Shown here: positions 11,371 to 21,972 of the stretch, piece by piece | Position numbering within the stretch: the stretch's first letter is position 1 | Layout: every line of letters begins with the position of its first letter | Source: Phymatolithon calcareum | Taxonomy: Eukaryota; Rhodophyta; Florideophyceae; Hapalidiales | Length of the DNA stretch: 64,000 nucleotides | Assembly (NCBI GenBank): GCA_977006965.1 | Contig: OZ345356.1 | Coordinates: 1,054,001 to 1,118,000 of the forward strand | Direction: 5' to 3' | Position numbers and translations under genes: made by a program | Notes under the pieces: generated by a model | Seen by the model: only the letters and a program-made list of their open reading frames with translations | Database searches by the model: none | Told to the model about the DNA's origin: nothing

Positions 11371-11745
11371 GTGGGAATCTCTACTACGCCTCGCACAAAC
11401 ATCAAGCAATACCAAAGACAAAAGATCCTGGAAGCTGCCACGAAAGTGGAAAAAGGAAAAAAACGCCCCATCCCGAGTATCAAGACCACACTGCCACCTC
11501 ACTTGTGCTTCAAGTCAAGGAGGTACAGGACCCTGGCCATCAAATGGGCATTTGGAATGTTCCCGCCGATGAGCACCTCCGAGCTCATAGACCTAACTGG
11601 ACAAACTGGAAAGGATGCTATCGAAGATCTCAAGTCAGGCCTATCAAAAGACAAGCTATCATATGAAGAAAGTGCTTTTACAAGGAGGGCACTCGACGAA
11701 ATACTTGCCATGTATCAGGCGGCCAAGGCCACTCTCGAAACCTGA
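11371..11745 (+). CDS. Retroposon small ORF, family A
   Basis: A 124-residue frame, the best preserved member of the short retroposon protein family. It has a basic N-terminal half (VEKGKKRP), the shared core motif KWAFGMFPPMST at about residues 57-68, then LTGQTGKDAIEDL and a helical tail ending ALDEILAMYQAAKATLET. Against the copy at 19996-20199, many differences fall in third codon positions, which points to past purifying selection. There is no in-frame ATG at the 5' end (a stop precedes codon 1 by four codons), so the copy may be 5' truncated or be translated by re-initiation. The role in the element is unknown; its position just before the tail resembles the ORF downstream of the RT end at 59398-59535. 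Confidence 0.5.
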   Translation: MGISTTPRTNIKQYQRQKILEAATKVEKGKKRPIPSIKTTLPPHLCFKSRRYRTLAIKWAFGMFPPMSTSELIDLTGQTGKDAIEDLKSGLSKDKLSYEESAFTRRALDEILAMYQAAKATLET

Positions 11746-11968
11746 ACCGGCGACTCAAGACAGTGGAATATTTTTCCCCCTCGAGGCTCTAAGCCAGAGG
11801 TAGGTTTTGATATTTCCGCCAGATCGTGTCGAAATCGACCACGCTAACATACAAGAACGATAGACCCTGTTTTTGGCCCAATGGCCTTCGCAAAGTTGCC
11901 CCAAGCGTCTGCAGATGCGTTGGTAACTTTTAAATAAAAAACTTACACTTCTTCTTCTTCTTCTATGA
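11371..11968 (+). mobile_element. Retroposon copy, family A
   Basis: This copy carries a complete-looking short ORF (11371-11745) and a 3' region ending gcgttggtaacttttaaata followed by a (CTT)n tail. The same 3' region occurs at 20200-20445, and in reverse at 61731-61835, 61676-61722 and 59041-59086. The 5' boundary is not defined because no target duplication was found. Confidence 0.65.
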
Positions 11969-12670
11969 GGAAGACAGCATACAAGCACAGGCTGAGGACT
12001 GCCAGATTCGATACTTGTCAACCTTGCAGCAATGCAACAAACATCAGAGTTAATGTTGGTAGACATTCATTTTCTGAATCAATACAGTGTGTGCTTAGTG
12101 AGCCCACTTGGAAACATAAGGACTGTAAGCGGACATTCCTACATGAAGGTGATGAGGCAGGGTACATTCGTGAAGCTTGTAACGCCTCACAGGATAATTG
12201 GAATTGAGCGCAGCGCGAGGCAAATGGAAAGATGGGAGGCGAGTTCATCTCGAAGCTTTTTGTTTTCCTTTTCTGGGGGTACTGCCTTTATTTCGATATA
12301 TATAGAGAAGCAATTGAAAGGCAAATTAGATGATGAATGTTTTCAAAGAGGGATTACCGAAGCAGCGAGAGGTATATGATCCGACAGGTATTCGTGGCGC
12401 AGACAACCGTCAGCGTTACTGGAGACAGAAAGCGCAGCTTGCATCGGCGTCCATTTGGTTGCCTTGTGGGGATAGCGAAAGGTCCTCGCGAAAGCGTCAC
12501 TTGTGTTAGCGGAAGGTATCTGCATATGTGTCCATAGGGGAGCAACGGGGGGGGAGTAATTGTAGGTTTTTAGTTTAGAAGCCCTCAACGCCGGCGCACG
12601 CCAACACCAGAGCAGCTTCGTATTGCGCTGTACCCCTTCTAGGGAAGACTGCAGCATATCGCTTCCATCA
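11969..12670. other. No gene recognised
   Basis: Short frames on both strands with no recognisable domain. A GC-poor purine stretch (ggggggg near 12546) precedes the small GC-rich ORF that follows. Confidence 0.45.
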
Positions 12671-12982
12671 TCAAACCATCATCTCTTCTTGCATCTCGCT
12701 TTCTTGAATCTCGCTTTCTTGCATCATTAGTTTGCCCATTGCTTGTTTCACATCCTGGAGAGCACCAGCCACTGCTGCGGCGCGGGCGCCCGTATCCGCG
12801 CCGGCGCAAGTGACCGCAGCGATCGTGCTGCACAAAGCGCTTTTTCCGGCGATAATTACGCGGGAAATGACTAGCGCGCTTGCGAGCGCGCCCGCCTGGG
12901 ACTCGGCGAATCGAGAACTCGCCACGCTCGAAATGCCAGAATCAGCCCTGCTGTCGTCGGATTTTGAAGAAATCTTGCGAAT
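12671..12982 (-). other. GC-rich open segment, possible exon of a small protein
   Basis: This GC-rich island is open on both strands. The minus frame (stop at the low-coordinate end) reads as alanine-rich amphipathic helix (AGALASALVISRVIIAGKSAL, then TGARAAAVAGALQDVKQAMG) and a Met/Gln/Glu tail with ESEIQESEMQEE. It has no in-frame ATG before an upstream stop, so it would need an upstream exon. The plus frame (12732-12986, ATG start) is the alternative. Composition is unlike the surrounding repeats, which suggests a real but incomplete gene. Confidence 0.3.
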
Positions 12983-13901
12983 TTAAGTAGATTTGATACA
13001 GGCCAGCTATCATAACCGGTCCGGCCCCGCGTACACCTGTGCGTTACAGAAAGGAGACAAGAGCGGAGTCAAGAACTTTTCCCCGCTCTAATGCGGGGTT
13101 TGTTGAAATTGCAAGAGCTGTACTCCGGCCTCCCCGTGGGGAAGACTATCACCTTCTGATAGTTTGGTAGTACATGGACTCCGCCCTGAGTGGTGTGCCG
13201 CAATGTTCAAGAAAGCTGGGAGAGAGAACAGAAGGAGATGAAAGAAGGTAACGAGATGACCAGCTACCATGAGCATCCCGAGTGGTTTCCAACCCGGATC
13301 ATCCCTTTGAAGGACGGCGACTGAAGATTAGCTTGTAGAGATTTAGATGTTAAGCTCCCCGAAGCTCTGCACTTTGTGCGGCTTAGAACTCTTGTGACAT
13401 CAAATACCACTCGCAGCTGTTAAAGTCTACTGTAGCCGTAAGGACGGGGAGTTGTTCTAGGACAACTCCGAAGCTTGCATAAAGAAAGAAAAGCAAGATA
13501 TTTTTCGCTCAGAACTTAATTTTGGTTTTATTTTTGAATATCAAATTTTATTTGAAAAACTACTTCTTCGCGCAATGTTTATCTCTGTAGGAGCTTGGAT
13601 GGATCTCGTCCACGGAGTGAGCTGCAAGGCGTACTTGTGAGAGTACACCGTTAGGACAGTCGAGGTGTTTGGAACCCCTGAATTCTAATGAAAATCATAT
13701 TCAAGGCTCACGTTTTACTTGAAATTTTCCTATTTACACTCGAATCTTTGATGGTTGATTGATAATTTCTTTATTCCCCTAAGAGGCTAGCACGTCTAGA
13801 AGGCTTCATGCGACTCCACTTGCATCTGAATATTTCGGTATCCCGAACTTTCACAGTACTCTAACCAACATTGCAAGAGGGTCTTGTAGATTGATACGTT
13901 C
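12983..13901. other. Intergenic, 3' side of the STAND gene
   Basis: No convincing frame. An 8-bp hairpin (ggagttgt/acaactcc) lies at 13448-13469. The rest is the downstream region of the minus-strand STAND gene. Confidence 0.45.
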
Positions 13902-16900
13902 TTAGTTTTGTGTAGCCCCTTTCAATTTACATATTGCTACTGCGCCATTGCTCAGTCCTGCGACAAATAAACTCTTCGTCTCATTGTACCTCCACGTGTT
14001 AACCATAGACGGCAGATTCAGAAGAAATGTGTCTTCAATTGGTACATTCGAAATCACAGACTTAATTAGACAGTACAATTCTTCCGGGTATGGAGGAAAA
14101 GAATTAGGCCAAAGATTCGGTGTCTCTTGCCCACAACTGCGAATGATACTTTCAGCCTCCTCGTGTGTCATTTCGTTTCCAGAATCGCTCAGCTGTTGTG
14201 TCGATTGAAAAACGATTGTTCGGCTCACCTGATTCCGAATAAAGACTGCACCAGCGGAGTCTCTGGACACAACGTGGGATCCGTCATCGCTCTCAGAGAC
14301 CGCCGCAACCCCTGCTGTATGCCCTAGTAGAGCATTTCCAATCAGATGCCCTGATTTAGCGTCCCATATTCGAACAGTTTTGTCATCGGATCCTGAGAGA
14401 ATCGGCTGACCATCGGAGCTGAACGACACACATTTGACTAAGTCTGAGTGTCCTTCAAGAGGAGTCCCCATTTGATTTGACGTCTCTGTGTCCCAGAGGC
14501 GAATTGTTTTGTCTGCTCCGGAGACCACCTGTCGCCCGTCATGACTGAATGAAACGCATTGCACTGAATTAGTGTGCCCTACCATTGGACGACCAATCTG
14601 CTTGCCAGTACACGAGTCCCACAATCGTACCTGTCCAAGCGATGACCCAGACACAACTTGAAGCCCGTCATGGCTGATTGCAACGGCAGATACACCTACA
14701 TCATGTCCATATTCCTGTTCATTCGCTTCAGCTTCAACACGCGTGTCCCAAATGCGAATAACACCATCAAAAGACGCGGAAATAATTCTTTCCCCATCAG
14801 GAGTAAAGGCAAAACTTCTCACATCGCTATGCATGTTTGGTGATCTCCATATTTTTCTTCCCGTGCAGGCGTTCCACAATTCAATAGTATCATCCAGCAA
14901 TCCAGCCGCAAATTGTTGTTCCACTGGACTGAACGTGATACAAGGGTCTTCACATAAGAGTTCGCAAAACGGCCCACCGACACACGTCCACGTTGCAGTG
15001 TCCCACACGCGAAATGGTGCTTCCAATGACCTAGTCGCCAATAGCTTGTCGCTCGCACTGAACGCAACTAAGGATATCTTGTTTAAGTGCGCTTCCGAGT
15101 TTTCGAAGACAGTGCGACCGGTGGTACTGTTCAGAACTTTGGCCGTTCCATCTGCCAATCCGATTGCAATGTATTGGTCGTCATGAGAAACAGCAACACA
15201 ATAAACATCGCTTTTCTGTAGCAATTCATCGATTAGTGCGCCTGTGCTCGCGTCTGAAATCATCAAGCTGCGATCACCAGAGCACGAGAATATCATCGAA
15301 CCGTCACTGCTTACAGCAATACCGGATACCTCCTTGTTGTGCATTCCGAGAACATGAGCTCGAGACGTCTCCCACTCCCAGACAGCGACCAAATGTTCCT
15401 TCGACCTTATCACAATTCGTTTTGATCCGCCGGCAAATGTCACGAATTCTACAATTGCCGAGTGCAAATTCAAGCGTTTCAAAAAATCACCTGTCGATGC
15501 ATCCAAAACAATAACGTTGTGGATCGTTCCTGCTGCGATAAAGCGACCACAAGGAGAGCATTCAACTGTCGAGCAAGTGTAAGCCACCGGAATCTCCATT
15601 ATCAGAGCGCTGCGCAGGTCAGGGAAAAACGAGTTAACAGGCACCAGGTATGGCATTGGTGTGTGCTCTTCGATGCTCTTCATGTATGATCGCACAACTG
15701 CGCTGTTCGTCCTAAAAATAAGGAGGCGCCCGCACACGAGGAGCAAGAACGTTCGCTTTCCTTCCCGTACTCTTCCCCATGACACTTGTATCGCTTTCCG
15801 TATGAACTCAAATTCCTGACCGACTCCAAGTGGAAAAACATCTCCACCAAGTGTCAACAAGCAGTCAAAGTCCGATTTGAGGGACAAGATACCACCGCTC
15901 TGAAATCGAACATGAGTCCATCGCGCATCCAAAAGAAGAGCGGCAAGTTCAATACCCAAATTTGCAGAAACCAAGTGTCTGGCAAGATTCAGATGAATGT
16001 ACCTGTCGTTGGGGACAGACCACCAGGGCCGCGGTCTGTACGCCAGCAGTGCATACTCAAAGGAATCGCCTTTTTCATCCGACAATGAACGCTTAAGCGA
16101 AATCGGCAGCTGTTCGGTATATCCGCTGAGAATCCGCGCATGCCAGAGCGAGCTTGTCTTCATCGTCTCCGCTTGTCGCTTACAAAAGTCTAATTGCAAA
16201 TCATGAAGTAAGAGACTGCCAACGCTTTCACGACTTTCTGCAAGTCCCTGAAAACTCAGCTTGCAAAGACTCATCTTGTTGAAGAGGCGTGCAATTTCCA
16301 ATGTAATCTCTTTGTCAACTTGCCACATGCAACTCAGAGCGGAAATTGGGACCTCGCCCTGGTGTCTGAGCACGCAAAGGCTAGTGTATAGATCAGCGAT
16401 CGTGGACTCAAGGTCTACAGCATTTCTTGACTTCAGTTGAACGAACTCAGCTTCTAGGATTGTCAGACTGAGCGTTATTCCAACGTTTAAGCTCGATCCT
16501 CCAGGACCTTGCTCTTCGCCAAGTTCAGTTCTCTGTCTCCCCAGCCGCAAAGCGTATACGTCACATGCACCTTCAAAATTACCTTTTTCTTTCGCCAGGA
16601 ATGCTACTGTGCTTCCACATACTGCCAATGCAATAGGAAGCCCTGCACAAATCTTAAGGATCGTCGCGATACTCCTTCTCAGTTCGCCGGTCGGTTCCTG
16701 AGGCGCATTTATTGTCGCACCTCTTGCCGCATGCATCATGAAGATGCTCACGGACACGGGTCCGAGTGGCGCTCTCGGTGCAAAGTCCACAGTGTGCCCG
16801 GCGGCGTCTGCAATAAGTGTATTTCTCGTCGTTATCGCCATTCGGCTCTGTGGACATGACCTTAAGATTTGACGAAGCTCGTACAAGAACCCGGTCTTGC

Positions 16901-17888
16901 AGTTTGATGTAGGCCACAGATCGTCGACAAGAAAGAGGCAGATTTTCCCTCTGAACCACGCGACCGCATAGTCCACAGCATCGTGGAGCAACGAGGTGCC
17001 TTCCACTGCAGAGACGGACGCCGATGCCCCTGATAGCCGCATAATTTTAGCGATAGCATCTATTGCCGTCGACAAAGAGGCACCTTGACCCAATGCAAGG
17101 TACTGGATTCCGTCGGGAAAACGGGTCCGAATATCCTTGTCGAACGCAAGCGCCTGCAACGCAATAGTTTTGCCCACACCTGCCATGCCTACGACGCCGT
17201 GTGCATGCGTAATAGTTCCTGCCGCTGCGGTGACGGTGGATGTTGAATCTGCGAAAAGAATAGATGACTTCAACAAGCCCTCCGGAGTACAGAGGTTCCC
17301 TTCTGCATCCATTGCGTCAAAGTTGAGGTGGGCACCATCGGGAAGTGCCGGTGTGTTGTAAGATACGATATACACTTCTTCCATATTCGCTGTGTCTCGC
17401 AAGCTATCGAGCTTTGGAACGACGACGTCTTGAATCGTCAGTCCTGTGGCGAGCGTTGACATCAGAACGAGCAGCTGGTTCGAGGCGCGTTGCAATTGTG
17501 GTTGGACATCATTCATAGTGTTGCTTATGGCCGTGGCTCGGGATGTTCGCCGAAACAAGGTCCTTACTCTGGCTGTCATACGACTGCTGCTGCCGGGGAA
17601 CGCAGTGGAGCGAAGTGCATCCAGAGATGAGTTGCAGTGGCTGAGAATGTCACGGACGGACGATAAAGATTCATCGAACACGGTGCTGATGCAAGCCGGG
17701 ATGGCCGCTGGAGCGGATTGAATATGAGTTTCTACTTCGACGATGTGTCGCAGTAAGCGGTCGAGGTCTTGGGTCAGGCCCTTGAAGATGTTTGGCCCAT
17801 TACGAATGTTTGCAATTCTTGTCTTTGCGCTATTCACGAGAGTGCGTACTTCTGCAATCACGGCAAGACCAAAGCCGGTGGCTTCCAT
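13902..17888 (-). CDS. NB-ARC/WD40 STAND protein (Apaf-1-like architecture)
   Basis: A signal-transduction ATPase of the STAND class, acting as a nucleotide-switched platform that oligomerises on ligand sensing. The single 1328-residue frame starts at ATG 17886-17888. Residues 1-150 are an all-helical domain I cannot assign. The NB-ARC follows: P-loop GMAGVGKT (234-241), Walker B LFLVDDLW (318-325), sensor-type TTRN (353-356) and GLPIA (416-420). A winged-helix region ends in LLLHDL (559-564), at the place of the MHD motif. A helical linker (LARHLVSANLGIELAALLLD, 635-654) resembles the Apaf-1 arm. About ten WD40 repeats run from 770 to 1220 (VWDT 961, LWNA 1004, IWDT 1046, LWDS 1089, LWDT 1131, IWDA 1174). 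The final 100 residues are unassigned. No LRRs are present. A role in immunity or cell death is inferred from architecture only. Call firm, function not. Confidence 0.9.
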   Translation of the reverse strand: MEATGFGLAVIAEVRTLVNSAKTRIANIRNGPNIFKGLTQDLDRLLRHIVEVETHIQSAPAAIPACISTVFDESLSSVRDILSHCNSSLDALRSTAFPGSSSRMTARVRTLFRRTSRATAISNTMNDVQPQLQRASNQLLVLMSTLATGLTIQDVVVPKLDSLRDTANMEEVYIVSYNTPALPDGAHLNFDAMDAEGNLCTPEGLLKSSILFADSTSTVTAAAGTITHAHGVVGMAGVGKTIALQALAFDKDIRTRFPDGIQYLALGQGASLSTAIDAIAKIMRLSGASASVSAVEGTSLLHDAVDYAVAWFRGKICLFLVDDLWPTSNCKTGFLYELRQILRSCPQSRMAITTRNTLIADAAGHTVDFAPRAPLGPVSVSIFMMHAARGATINAPQEPTGELRRSIATILKICAGLPIALAVCGSTVAFLAKEKGNFEGACDVYALRLGRQRTELGEEQGPGGSSLNVGITLSLTILEAEFVQLKSRNAVDLESTIADLYTSLCVLRHQGEVPISALSCMWQVDKEITLEIARLFNKMSLCKLSFQGLAESRESVGSLLLHDLQLDFCKRQAETMKTSSLWHARILSGYTEQLPISLKRSLSDEKGDSFEYALLAYRPRPWWSVPNDRYIHLNLARHLVSANLGIELAALLLDARWTHVRFQSGGILSLKSDFDCLLTLGGDVFPLGVGQEFEFIRKAIQVSWGRVREGKRTFLLLVCGRLLIFRTNSAVVRSYMKSIEEHTPMPYLVPVNSFFPDLRSALIMEIPVAYTCSTVECSPCGRFIAAGTIHNVIVLDASTGDFLKRLNLHSAIVEFVTFAGGSKRIVIRSKEHLVAVWEWETSRAHVLGMHNKEVSGIAVSSDGSMIFSCSGDRSLMISDASTGALIDELLQKSDVYCVAVSHDDQYIAIGLADGTAKVLNSTTGRTVFENSEAHLNKISLVAFSASDKLLATRSLEAPFRVWDTATWTCVGGPFCELLCEDPCITFSPVEQQFAAGLLDDTIELWNACTGRKIWRSPNMHSDVRSFAFTPDGERIISASFDGVIRIWDTRVEAEANEQEYGHDVGVSAVAISHDGLQVVSGSSLGQVRLWDSCTGKQIGRPMVGHTNSVQCVSFSHDGRQVVSGADKTIRLWDTETSNQMGTPLEGHSDLVKCVSFSSDGQPILSGSDDKTVRIWDAKSGHLIGNALLGHTAGVAAVSESDDGSHVVSRDSAGAVFIRNQVSRTIVFQSTQQLSDSGNEMTHEEAESIIRSCGQETPNLWPNSFPPYPEELYCLIKSVISNVPIEDTFLLNLPSMVNTWRYNETKSLFVAGLSNGAVAICKLKGATQN

Positions 17889-18682
17889 GTCGAAGTGTTT
17901 CGGACTGTTGCCAAGCGTTGGTGCGAAGGAAGTGATAGAGCGGGGTGAGGGGGCAACTTAGTTGTTTGGAAGAGTCTTTTACTAGGGTATCTCAATTGCT
18001 AAATTCCATTATTTCTGTGAAATTCTTGAAAGGGTACACTGTAGGAGACTTGTCCAATCATTCCTTCCACACCAGGTTGACGATAATCCAATCGACGACT
18101 TGTCTTCCTACAAGGGCGTGTTGACGTGGGAGATTTGCTGTCGTGTATCATACGACGTTGTTACTGGGGAGGCATTCTTGTTGATGGCTCCTGTGCGCAA
18201 CTGTTATGAGCCTCAGATATTTTTATATCATTTGATGAACTAGTGGCCCAGGATCATCCTTGTACAAGAGCGGTCGCCTTTTAGAACGAGCTCGCCCTGT
18301 TTTTTAAAACTTAGATACATCTAAAAACTGCCGCTATGTACCATGTGCCGAGATCGAATCTGGACAGCTCCTGCATTTGCGGCGCATGAAGCTGTGAGCC
18401 GTCCATCTCGTCCCAGTGACGCGCGCCACGCAGGGCTAAAACCAATTAAGTTGGTAATAATTGCGAAGAAAATACTAATTGAGGAGATGACTCTTTTGAG
18501 GCAGACAGGTTCATGTCTTGAAACGTTATTGGCGAAGATGCGCGACTAACGTCCAGATCGAGAGTGTGCTTTGCGCGAAGTACGATAACCTTAGATCAAG
18601 CTGTTCTTTCTTTCTTTTATTGCAGAAAAACGCTAACTTTTAAGTTAGTGCCTGAGTATGTTTCCAAACAGCCCCTTATTGT
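17889..18682. other. Upstream region of the STAND gene
   Basis: No convincing frame or TATA box was identified. It presumably contains the promoter of the minus-strand STAND gene. Confidence 0.4.
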
Positions 18683-19033
18683 TCAGGAGTTTGAGTACTT
18701 CGAGCGGTTTCTCGTTGCAAATTCCTTTACCGTTTTCGTGGCAACTCTACCAATAGTCTGGCGTCTTGATACAGTCCGTCCACTGCAGCGTAGGAGTAGA
18801 TGCTCAGAGGTCTCCTTGGTTCCCACTGAGCAGGCCTTGCATATAGGGTCGCAATCAACCGAACCATCCTGAAAACCTGCCACCAGTGAGCAACAATCTG
18901 CAGCAAGCTGATTAAGGTTAGTTTCAGCGCGCCTTTGGCTTATATTGAGCCTTGGGGGTAGGAACTGCATTCTCCTTGGCAGATCAAGATTTTGTGTTTC
19001 CGAAGCAGCGATGTGTCCACTTTGTCGCACCAT
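18683..19033 (-). pseudogene. Non-LTR retrotransposon ORF2 C-terminal remnant
   Basis: The 116-residue minus frame contains CKACSVGTKETSEHLLLRC, a C-x2-C-x9-H-x4-C finger with the ET..HLL..C wording typical of the zinc-binding end of LINE reverse transcriptases (zf-RVT). Upstream reverse-transcriptase motifs are not seen, so this is a short truncated fragment. It cannot be tied to family A, B or C from the sequence alone. Confidence 0.6.
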
Positions 19034-19995
19034 TCCCAGTACACTTGTGGCACACGTTTATTGATGAGGGACGCTAATGGCCAAAGCTTTGGAGTTAGTT
19101 GCACAAAGGAGGGAGGTTAACTGCGTGCATACATCCCAAGCATGATGGGATGTATTCACACAGTTTACTTGACACTATCTTGGGATACAGAATGAAAATG
19201 GAAAGGAGAAGCACTCTTGGAAATGCCCCTTTGAGGGATGCAAGACCATCATGAAGTCAGCTGTCGGTGCTAGTTTTACTAACCCCGCGAGCCCCCTTGA
19301 AATTATGCAATGAAGAATCTGCACTTAGGGAGTCCTTTTTTGAAGCCAAAATAGCTCTGGAAAGTGGCGGTACAAACTCAACGTTCTTGCCCATTTTTCT
19401 CGGCTAATCCGTACGACAAACCTATGTACGTTTGGATTTACCTCATCCTTAACAATAGCTTCCCAATCGTATGGGTTGCAGACGCAAATATAAGCGCCTC
19501 ATTTCGAATCTGGTGTCGTGAAAATGCAGCAAAGGAGGACACATACTATGACGGCTGAATTGCCTGATGCATGTTGTAGCGCCGAGCTCAAAAGAACCCG
19601 AGAGAAAAAGCCCGAGAGAAAAAGCCCAAGAGAGGAAAGGGAAGAAAAGATCGGGAAATATTAGACAGAAAAAGGAGAAAAGAAAGAGAAGCCAAGAAAA
19701 AAAACCCAATATATAACAGACACCAGATAGAGTAAGTATGTTGTCGTCGGCATCGTCCTCCGGCGGCGACCTTGCCTTGGCCGTCGACCTTGAGACGAAC
19801 GCATGAGAAAGGGAAAAGGGGAACTTGGGAGTTGCCTCCGTTCTGGCTTGCACGGCGAGGTTGCAAACAAGAAGAGTGGGAAGAACTCCGACTCCCCGTG
19901 GTCGAAGGCACTCACAGGCGTGGTGCGTGTCTCACCCAGGCAATCGAGCCGAAATCTGGTGAACTTCCCACTTTCCTTTACTCAAAGGAAATTGA
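19034..19995. other. No gene recognised
   Basis: Repeat-like sequence. It includes a purine-rich stretch with repeated cgagagaaaaagcc units at about 19600-19640. Minus-strand frames opposite that stretch are shadows of base composition. Confidence 0.45.
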
Positions 19996-20199
19996 ACACT
20001 TGCCATCAAGTGGTCATTTGGAATGTTCCCTCCAATGAGCACCTCCACCCTTATCGAACTCACCGGCCAATGTGGGAAAGATGCCATCGAAGACGTGATA
20101 AATGGCCTCGCAAAGGACAGACTCTCCAAAGAGGACAGCGCCTGGACTACGCGAGCACTCGACGAGCTCTCAACCATGTTCCAGGCTGTGAGCAAGTAA
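19996..20199 (+). pseudogene. Retroposon small ORF, family A, 5' truncated
   Basis: The frame reads TLAIKWSFGMFPPMST, then LTGQCGKDAIEDV and a helical tail ending ALDELSTMFQAVSK. A TGA sits directly upstream of the conserved block, so only the C-terminal 67 residues are left. It is clearly homologous to 11371-11745. Confidence 0.55.
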
Positions 20200-20445
20200 G
20201 GAATGCCCGCAACTTGAAATTAGAGCATGTCATAGGCCAGGGGAGTAATTTTCCCCCTCGAAGTCCCGAAGGGGACCAGAGGTGAGTTTTTTTAGTCCAT
20301 TGAATCTTGTTACGCCAACAAGAAAAATAACTCTTCCAGAGACAGAATCCAGCCAAAACCTCTTGGCCCTAGGAAAGTTGCCCCAGGCGTCAGCAAATGC
20401 GTTGGTAACTTTTAAATAAAAATCTACTTTTCTTCTTCTGTACTA
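19996..20445 (+). mobile_element. Retroposon copy, family A
   Basis: This copy carries the short ORF 19996-20199 and the family A 3' region. Shared words include ttttccccctcgaag, ccaaaacctcttgg and gcgttggtaacttttaaata, and the end is a CTT-rich tail. The sequence at 20325-20445 is matched in reverse at 61731-61835. No clear target duplication was found. Confidence 0.65.
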
Positions 20446-21972
20446 AGAAGAAGGAACTATCTACCTTGTATACTACACCTACGCAAAAGATAGCGATGCA
20501 GCGCATAGACACACGAGAGACGCGTGCCCGTATGGCGCAACCGATCACCTACTTCGAGCAGCATGACTATCGCGATCCAAGTTGTGCGGCGTACGGTCGC
20601 GAGAGGAAAAAGCTGCCGCCTTGGGACAGCAACATATCAGAGGGCGCGACATCCGTCAAGGATTGTTGCATGAATCAGTCGACAATCACCTTACTGCACA
20701 ACGGATTGTTCCTGATGACATTGAAGACATACTTACTTCTGGAGAGGACAGTTCCTACGAACAGGAGAACATCAATTTTATTTTTGGCATCCACTGCTAA
20801 AGTAGAACGACTTCCCCTAATTTTGTGCAGGCTTGCCTTCTGACGGTAAACTCCGCTATCTCCATTCTTTTATCGTTTTATGGTACATAAGGCCATGTAG
20901 CCCACCTCAACTAGTTTGGGGCATCGATTCTCGGCCAAGTAATTTCACCGCTTGGTTCCAACCTTCACACAACTCGTGAATCATGCTCACCCAGCTAACA
21001 GCGTGCGGAGGCTGGAACTTCTGATTCTACAAGAAAAAATTTGATTTCTGTTTAAAAGTTTGCAGTGCGTCTGCAGACGGGTGGGGGTAACTTTGCGAGT
21101 GGCAAGAGGCCATGGCCACACTCGGGTGAGATCTGATCTATGTACACTTCCAGCTGCCTTGCTTGAAGCCATGAATCTGTCCAATGCTTCAAGGTCCAGC
21201 TGCACATTTGCGTCTTGTAGTTTCGAAAATAGAAGCTCACGACGGAACTCCCATGGTTCTAACCGTCGCAGTTTCATTAAACGTCGCCAGTGCCGGGCAG
21301 CCTATTTCCAGAGGTTCGCCCGGATCGATTCCTAATCCAAATTCCGTTTTTGAGTTGGAAAACCAATAGTTTGAGTGTCGGCTTTTCTACTGCAGGTACA
21401 GTTTACATTGACACTGCAGCCCGTCTCCTTCACAGAAACGCGAATACTCGGCGGTAAACGTCTTCTTGAACATCCGCAGATCTCTTTAAAACATGTTCTG
21501 AGTCCGGTATCTGCCGAGTAGCGGAGCTAGGGTCAGTTCATGCTGCTTTAATGTAGAGTATGCCAGTGTGTCGAAAACCAAAGTAAAAGATAAGAAATGA
21601 AAATCAAGATCGATTTTATTGTCTTACTCCAAAAATCAAAATATTGAATCGTGAACAAACAACTATCCTTTTATAATTAAAGATATCAAACATTTTTTGA
21701 TTGTTTTTCGCTCTTCGTGGGACTCATGATACCTTCACAATAAATCCAGCCAAGATTCTATCACCGTGAGAAAATGCCTGGCCCATATAGAGAAAAGAGT
21801 CATCATTTCAAAAACCTGTTTGCACTGTTCAGCTAAATAATTGCCCCATCACTAATAAGTCATGTTGGATTAACCGAAGAATCTTTAATAGGATTGTCAC
21901 CATCTGAACATCATTTCGCTACAGACGACGCCCATTTTGCCACTCTCGTTTTCACTCGAAGCGTGGAAAACT
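20446..21972. other. No firm gene; one possible 96-residue minus frame
   Basis: A minus-strand ATG frame at 20987-21277 begins with a coding-looking stretch (EFRRELLFSKLQDANVQLDL) but has no recognised domain and could be one exon or a remnant. The region 21590-21900 is AT-rich and probably holds the promoter of the cyclin gene that follows. Confidence 0.3.
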
